This document shows, in pieces, positions 6,962 through 10,975 of a stretch of 10,975 nt of DNA. The translations under genes were made by a program, and so were the position numbers. Each line of letters begins with the position of its first letter. Positions within the stretch are counted from its first letter, which is position 1. A model generated the notes under the pieces. That model did no database searches. It worked only from the letters and a program-made list of their open reading frames with translations, and had not been told where the DNA came from. Origin of the DNA: Campylobacteraceae bacterium (GTDB taxonomy: Bacteria; Campylobacterota; Campylobacteria; Campylobacterales; UBA6016); NCBI GenBank assembly GCA_022758985.1, contig JAEMQC010000010.1, forward strand, positions 1 through 10,975, written 5' to 3'.

Positions 6962-7140
6962 AGAAGTTCTACCTTTTCACCCTCTTTTAAAACCCTTGTT
7001 TTCCAATCCTCTTTTTTGACTATCTCCATATTAACGGCGGCGGCCATCACTTTTTCCTCTATCCCTTTGCTTGTTATAAGCTGGGATAGAGTCGTACCGT
7101 CCGCTATATCAATACTCTCCCCGTTTAAAACTAGCGTCAT
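6940..7140 (-). CDS. thiS: Sulfur carrier protein ThiS
   Basis: Ubiquitin-like carrier that brings sulfur, as a C-terminal thiocarboxylate, to the thiazole synthase ThiG in thiamine biosynthesis. The 66 residues match the family along their whole length: LVLNGESIDIADGTTLSQL at 3-21, the core AAAVNMEIVKKEDW at 33-46, L-KEGEKVELLQF at 51-62 and the essential Gly-ending tail VGGG. The ATG directly follows the stop of the methyltransferase gene (TAAATG), with an AAGGGG ribosome site inside that gene. No thiG, thiF or thiH lies in the window: downstream is acpS on the other strand. The coding end overlaps acpS by 22 bases, tail to tail. Confidence 0.93.
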   Translation of the reverse strand: MTLVLNGESIDIADGTTLSQLITSKGIEEKVMAAAVNMEIVKKEDWKTRVLKEGEKVELLQFVGGG

Positions 7141-8127
7141 TTAAACCCCTTTTTTAAAACTTATCATCTTAAATCTCTCGCCAAAACCGTTCGGAGCGAT
7201 TAGCATCTTTACTTTTGCGGCCTCTTTTAGATATGCCTCTTCGTCTGCTTTTTGGAGATAAAGCTCCAGAAGATCTGTTATCCCAAAATCTATAAGCGCG
7301 GAAGATTGATTTTTATACTCCAGGCAATCAAAACCAGCGCCCTCAAAAGCCTCTCTTAGATGCGAAAAGTTTACATCGTACGTTATGTCGCAGGAGCCAA
7401 AATAATGAGTCAGGTCGTCTATCCCAAAAAGCGGCTGGGTATTATGTTCCTTGTAGACCCTGATAGAAAAATCGTTTCTTGGATACTCCTGCCCATAATC
7501 GAACGTAACAAAATAGCTTTTTTTGAAAGAGCCGTAAAGCATAGAGGCAAATTCCTCGTATCCAATAGAGAGTTCCCCTTTTTGGATACCGAGCCTAGCT
7601 GCTTTTGTAAGCACGTCGTTGTCGTTACCCGCAAACTCTATTTTATGCGACTCCACGATAGCCGTCTTACCGTTCATAATAAGCTCGCATCCAAAAGAAT
7701 CAAATATTTCGTTGGCGTATACAAAAGCTTCACACTCTTCATATCCGGCCAAGCTTTCCACAACATCAAACCGAATATCGCCGAAAACCTTTGCAAGCTC
7801 TTTTTTTTGAAACTCGGCAGCCTCAAACTGTTTTTCGACGATAACAAACTTAACCGTTTTTAAAAGATCCGGAGCGAGTCCGGCCAAAAAAGAGGCGAAG
7901 TCTTTAACCGCAAAAAGCGAGTTTGCGCCGAATTCGCAGATTATCGCATCTTTGGAGAGCTTCCCTTCCATCACGAGCGATACAAACTTGTTCGCAAGCG
8001 CTCCCGCAAAAAACATCGAAACGCTAGGAGATGTCAGAAAATCTCCTTTTTTACCGACCTGCCCTACACCCCTGTAATATCCGTTTTCCCCGTAGAGCCA
8101 TTCGTTAAAATATTCGCTAAATTTCAA
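7141..8127 (-). CDS. SAM-dependent methyltransferase, MidA/NDUFAF7 (COG1565) family
   Basis: A 328-residue cytoplasmic protein of the class I methyltransferase fold. Family blocks are seen in order: GDFLTSPSVSMFFAGALA (28-45), a motif I region CEFGANSLFAV (64-74), YANEIFDSF (137-145), FVTFDYGQEY (206-215), CDITYDVNFSHL (246-257) and LIAPNGFGERFK (309-320). In mitochondria, NDUFAF7 methylates an Arg of complex I subunit NDUFS2; a similar role on bacterial NuoD is only an inference. Motif I is weak: family members usually have a glycine-rich E-x-GPGxG here, whereas this protein has EFGANSL, so activity is not certain. The start is TTG at 8127, giving MKFSEYFNEW, nine bases after the argD stop; the next Met is at residue 38, inside the conserved block. 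It ends flush against thiS. Confidence 0.85.
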   Translation of the reverse strand: MKFSEYFNEWLYGENGYYRGVGQVGKKGDFLTSPSVSMFFAGALANKFVSLVMEGKLSKDAIICEFGANSLFAVKDFASFLAGLAPDLLKTVKFVIVEKQFEAAEFQKKELAKVFGDIRFDVVESLAGYEECEAFVYANEIFDSFGCELIMNGKTAIVESHKIEFAGNDNDVLTKAARLGIQKGELSIGYEEFASMLYGSFKKSYFVTFDYGQEYPRNDFSIRVYKEHNTQPLFGIDDLTHYFGSCDITYDVNFSHLREAFEGAGFDCLEYKNQSSALIDFGITDLLELYLQKADEEAYLKEAAKVKMLIAPNGFGERFKMISFKKGV

Positions 8128-8136
8128 ATAAAAAGC

Positions 8137-9318
8137 CTATAGCCTGATAAGCGCCGCACGAAGCCTTTTGAAACCTTCGTCTATCTCGTCTATCGTAATA
8201 GTAATGGAAGGCAAAAACCTGACCGTATTTTGAGCCGACTTTATAACTATGACACCCTCTTTAAACCCTTCCGAGATAGTCTTTTGCATAATATCTTCGC
8301 TTTTTGCCTTTAGACCCCTTAGAAGCCCTAGTCCGACTCTTTTTTCAAACAGATCCGGAAAATCCGCAACGACCGCCGCCAAATTCGCATCAAATCTATC
8401 TATTGCAGCCTTTAATCTACCGCTTTTATATTCATCCTCAAGCACTCCGAGCACCGCAACGGCGGCTTTCGTAGATAGCGGGTTTCCGCCGAAAGTTGAC
8501 CCGTGATCGCCTGGGACGAATATATCTTTTAGCGTCGTACATACGGCGCCTATCGGCACCCCACCCGCAAGACCTTTGGCAAGCGTAAATACATCCGGTT
8601 CTATTTCATACACCTGTGACGCCAAAAACTCCCCGCTTCTAAATACGCCGCTTTGTATCTCGTCAAATATGAGTAGTGCGCCTTTTTCTTTTGTGGCGGC
8701 TCTTAGTTTTTTAAGCTCCGCCTTGTCAAACGCAGCGACTCCGCCCTCGGCTTGGATAGGCTCAAGCATTACGGCTGCCGTATGGTCATCTATTTTTGCT
8801 ATCGCATCTTCGATATTTTCGGCATACACGAAGCCGTCCGGGTATGGTCCGAAAAAGTCGTGAAACCTATCTTGCGCCGTCGCTTTTAGCGTGGTTATCG
8901 TTCGCCCGTGAAACGAGTTTTTGATAGTGATGACTTTGTATTTTTTTGTTTTAAAAGCCGTCTCGCCATGCTTTCTGGCTATTTTGATAGCGCCATCGTT
9001 CGCCTCTGCGCCGCTATTGCCAAAAAACACGCGAATATCCATTCCGCAAAGCTCTTGTATCTTTTTTGCCGCCTGAACTTGCGAATCTATATAAAAAAGA
9101 TTGGATATATGGTGCACGCCGTCTATCGCCGAACTTACGGCTTTTACAAGCGCCGGATGTTTGTAACCGACCGAATTCACGGCTATTCCGGACATAAAAT
9201 CTATATACTCTTTGCCTTCTTCATCGTATAGTTTTGCGCCTTTTGCGTCCACAAAATTGACATAAGTTCTTTTGTATGTATGAAGCAAATAGTTTAATTC
9301 TTCTTTTTCGTAATCCAT
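8137..9318 (-). CDS. argD: Acetylornithine aminotransferase (class III, PLP-dependent)
   Basis: Converts N-acetylglutamate semialdehyde to N-acetylornithine in arginine synthesis; ArgD enzymes often also act in lysine synthesis as succinyl-diaminopimelate aminotransferase. The 393 residues fit ArgD. Seen: the PLP-binding lysine K248 in TLAKGLAGG (245-253), the cofactor aspartate D219 in FDEIQSG (218-224), GNSGAEANDGAIKIAR (100-115), NSFHGRT (134-140) and GSTFGGNPLS (273-282). Ornithine or GABA aminotransferases of the same fold are the alternative, but the length and the opening (LLHTYKRTYVNFVDAKG) favour ArgD. The ATG has AAAAGG 8 bases upstream and a good extended -10 before it. It is first in the argD-methyltransferase-thiS unit. 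Confidence 0.94.
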   Translation of the reverse strand: MDYEKEELNYLLHTYKRTYVNFVDAKGAKLYDEEGKEYIDFMSGIAVNSVGYKHPALVKAVSSAIDGVHHISNLFYIDSQVQAAKKIQELCGMDIRVFFGNSGAEANDGAIKIARKHGETAFKTKKYKVITIKNSFHGRTITTLKATAQDRFHDFFGPYPDGFVYAENIEDAIAKIDDHTAAVMLEPIQAEGGVAAFDKAELKKLRAATKEKGALLIFDEIQSGVFRSGEFLASQVYEIEPDVFTLAKGLAGGVPIGAVCTTLKDIFVPGDHGSTFGGNPLSTKAAVAVLGVLEDEYKSGRLKAAIDRFDANLAAVVADFPDLFEKRVGLGLLRGLKAKSEDIMQKTISEGFKEGVIVIKSAQNTVRFLPSITITIDEIDEGFKRLRAALIRL

Positions 9319-9349
9319 AAAACATACCTTTTAGCTAGTTTATGAAAAA

Positions 9350-9358
9350 ATTGTATCA
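9350..9358 (-). promoter_or_regulatory. Extended -10 promoter for argD-methyltransferase-thiS
   Basis: The minus strand reads TGATACAAT, that is TG-N-TACAAT, one mismatch from the extended -10 consensus. No clear -35 is seen. Transcription would start near 9343 and give a leader of about 25 bases containing the AAAAGG site. It lies in the 76-base gap shared with the divergent regulator gene. Confidence 0.5.
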
Positions 9359-9383
9359 AAAGCTTGCTACATAATAGCTACAA

Positions 9384-9389
9384 AAGGGG
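9384..9389 (+). promoter_or_regulatory. Ribosome binding site fixing the TTG start of the fused regulator
   Basis: AAGGGG lies 5 bases before the TTG at 9395. An in-frame TAG stop directly precedes that TTG, and the receiver domain begins about ten codons later, so this TTG is the best start. A TTG at codon 13 falls inside the first receiver strand and is too late. Confidence 0.6.
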
Positions 9390-9394
9390 TCTAG

Positions 9395-10975
9395 TTGCTG
9401 CCGACAAATATAAGAACGACTGATAAGGTATTGGTTGTAGACGACACTAAAACAATAGTCCATCTACTTACGATGATACTTAAAAAAGAGGGGTTTGAGG
9501 TATTTTCGGCGTCTAGCGGCGAAGAAGCCCTTGAGCTACTCCAAAATATTACGGTAGATACGATATTGCTCGATATACAAATGGGCAGTGGAATGGACGG
9601 TTTTGAGGTATGCAAAGTCCTCAAATACAACCCAAAAACCAAAGATATACCGGTTATATTTCTTACCGCCTTTGATGACCTAGAGACAAAACTAAAGGGC
9701 TTTGAAGTTGGCGGCGTAGACTTTATTGCCAAATCTTTTGACAAAACAGAGATAATAATAAGAGTAAAAAACCAAACAAAGCTATACAAACTCCAAGAGC
9801 AGTTAAAAATGGGGCTTGCCTATATAAAAGCTATTATGGATGCCCAAAAAAATATGATCGCCATATTCGATACGCATCTGAATCTAGAGCACTCAAACCA
9901 CTCTTTCAACGAAACATTCGAGCCTTACGAAGAGTTTTCGCTCATATCGAAACTAGAGAGATACGACGGATACGAAATTCCATCAAGCGATTCCGAGTTA
10001 TTTGATATATTATCTACAAACGACGACTTTAAAGTACAAATAAAAGGCAAAAAATCCATATTTTTACTAGAGCTCTCCGAGTCGGAGGTGCTGCACGACG
10101 TCAAAAAGATACTTACCGTCAGCGATATTACGGCGCACGAAATAGCAAAAAAACAAGAGCTAGAACTTCTAAAATACAAAGAGAGATACCACAACACACA
10201 GCAGCAGGATGCCTTTAAAAAACAGAAAAAAATTATTAAAGATCAGGTATCGCATCTATTCAAGAACGATTGGCTCTTCGACTCATACTACAAACCTCTC
10301 GATATCTTAAGCGGAGATACGTTTGGCGCCATAAAGATAGACGATGATAGGTATCTCTTTTATATCATAGACGCTATGGGCAAGGGGCTTAGCGCATCTG
10401 TAACCAGCATTCAGTCTACCTCATTTATCAACAATAGCATAGAAAAAGCGATTGAACACAATGATTTTACTCTTTTGGCGATAACCGAATCATTTTGCAA
10501 CTTCATAAAAAAGCAGCTTTTAGAAGATGAGCTTCTCTGTGCGCTCTTTTTGGATTTTAACCTGCAAAACCAGAGCGTATCGATAGTAAACTACGGTATG
10601 CCGCCAGTTATATATTTGCAAAACGGCAAAGTAGGCTACGTAAAAACAAGCAATCCACCGATAATGCAGTTTTTATCCGGCAGCAATATAGACACGCTGC
10701 CACTTGACGAAATAGAGAGGCTGGCTATCTACTCCGACGGTCTAAACGAGAGCGAACAATTGAACGGACAACCCTATTCGAAAAATATGGGCGCCGACTT
10801 TGCGGAGTCGATGCTTTTAAGACAGTTTATACGCAAATTCGAATCTAGAGTCGGAGAAGTTGACGACGATTTAACGCTAATTTATATATCCAAACTATCA
10901 GATAGCGGCAAACTATATTGCCATAGAATAAGCATAACGACAAATATGATGGATATTATCAAAGCCGGCAACGAG
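9395..10975 (+). CDS. Receiver-PAS-SpoIIE/PP2C phosphatase regulator (3' end outside window)
   Basis: The first 527 codons of a cytoplasmic signalling protein, open at the right edge. Domain 1 (about 11-125) is a receiver: acidic pair D16/D17, phosphoacceptor D60, T91 and K113. Two departures are seen: the loop after D60 reads IQMGSGMDG, one residue longer than the usual MPGMDG, and K113 is followed by Ser (AKSF) instead of Pro. Domain 2 (about 145-250) looks like a divergent PAS domain (NMIAIFD, SNHSFNETF, LTVSDIT), followed by a helical linker. Domain 3 (about 295-500) is a SpoIIE-type PP2C serine phosphatase with the metal-binding aspartates D308 (SGD), D326 (DAMGKG), D448 (YSDGLNES) and D491/D492 (DDDLTLIYI). 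The tail from about 507 could begin a HATPase (anti-sigma kinase-like) domain, but only 20 residues are visible. Its partner is unknown. Confidence 0.9.
   Translation, partial: MLPTNIRTTDKVLVVDDTKTIVHLLTMILKKEGFEVFSASSGEEALELLQNITVDTILLDIQMGSGMDGFEVCKVLKYNPKTKDIPVIFLTAFDDLETKLKGFEVGGVDFIAKSFDKTEIIIRVKNQTKLYKLQEQLKMGLAYIKAIMDAQKNMIAIFDTHLNLEHSNHSFNETFEPYEEFSLISKLERYDGYEIPSSDSELFDILSTNDDFKVQIKGKKSIFLLELSESEVLHDVKKILTVSDITAHEIAKKQELELLKYKERYHNTQQQDAFKKQKKIIKDQVSHLFKNDWLFDSYYKPLDILSGDTFGAIKIDDDRYLFYIIDAMGKGLSASVTSIQSTSFINNSIEKAIEHNDFTLLAITESFCNFIKKQLLEDELLCALFLDFNLQNQSVSIVNYGMPPVIYLQNGKVGYVKTSNPPIMQFLSGSNIDTLPLDEIERLAIYSDGLNESEQLNGQPYSKNMGADFAESMLLRQFIRKFESRVGEVDDDLTLIYISKLSDSGKLYCHRISITTNMMDIIKAGNE

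Noticed and set aside
7360..7863. 167-codon plus-strand reading frame inside the methyltransferase gene
   Set aside because: The minus-strand protein shows conserved family blocks throughout; the plus-strand frame has no family features.
9391..10197. Minus-strand reading frames opposite the fused regulator (9391-9789 and 9925-10197)
   Set aside because: The plus strand encodes continuous receiver, PAS-like and phosphatase domains through this region.

Overview
The window looks like chromosomal DNA of a Campylobacterota (epsilonproteobacterial) bacterium. It has moderate-to-low GC and genes packed almost without gaps. From memory, the order yajC-secD-secF-leuS divergent from lnt, and the fliL-acpS pair, are arrangements also found in Campylobacter. 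No 16S rRNA or other marker is present, so genus and species cannot be given. No mobile elements, CRISPR arrays, rRNA, tRNA or long repeats were seen. No stretch over 300 bases lacks a gene; the longest gaps are 67 bases (4605-4671) and 76 bases (9319-9394).

Layout. (1) 1-3350, minus strand: a protein export operon, yajC-secD-secF, running into leuS, which is cut by the window edge. Start and stop codons overlap (TAATG) or lie 3 bases apart. (2) 3363-4604, plus: lnt, the last enzyme of lipoprotein maturation, head to head with yajC with only 12 bases between the start codons. (3) 4672-6961, plus: a probable operon of an Aer-like PAS protein, a soluble chemoreceptor (MCP), fliL and acpS. (4) 6940-9318, minus: argD, a MidA/NDUFAF7-type methyltransferase and thiS, tightly spaced; the thiS end overlaps the acpS end by 22 bases. 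(5) 9395-10975, plus: the start of a large fused regulator (receiver, PAS-like, SpoIIE/PP2C phosphatase), open at the window edge.

How the genes work together. YajC, SecD and SecF assist SecYEG translocation, and Lnt acylates lipoproteins that have used this route, so the left third concerns the cell envelope. The PAS and MCP genes look like an Aer receptor split over two polypeptides: a redox (FAD) sensor next to a cytoplasmic signalling hairpin. They lie directly upstream of fliL, which acts at the flagellar motor, so energy sensing and motility share one transcription unit. AcpS, ArgD and ThiS are housekeeping enzymes of acyl carrier, arginine and thiamine metabolism. The right-hand regulator probably couples phosphorylation of its receiver to dephosphorylation of an unknown partner.

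Nothing here is clearly a new system. The most interesting points are the split redox receptor next to fliL, the receiver-PAS-PP2C fusion with an unusual receiver, the acpS/thiS overlap in which the ThiS Gly tail is antisense to an AcpS Pro run, and an Arg in LeuS where a conserved Cys is expected.
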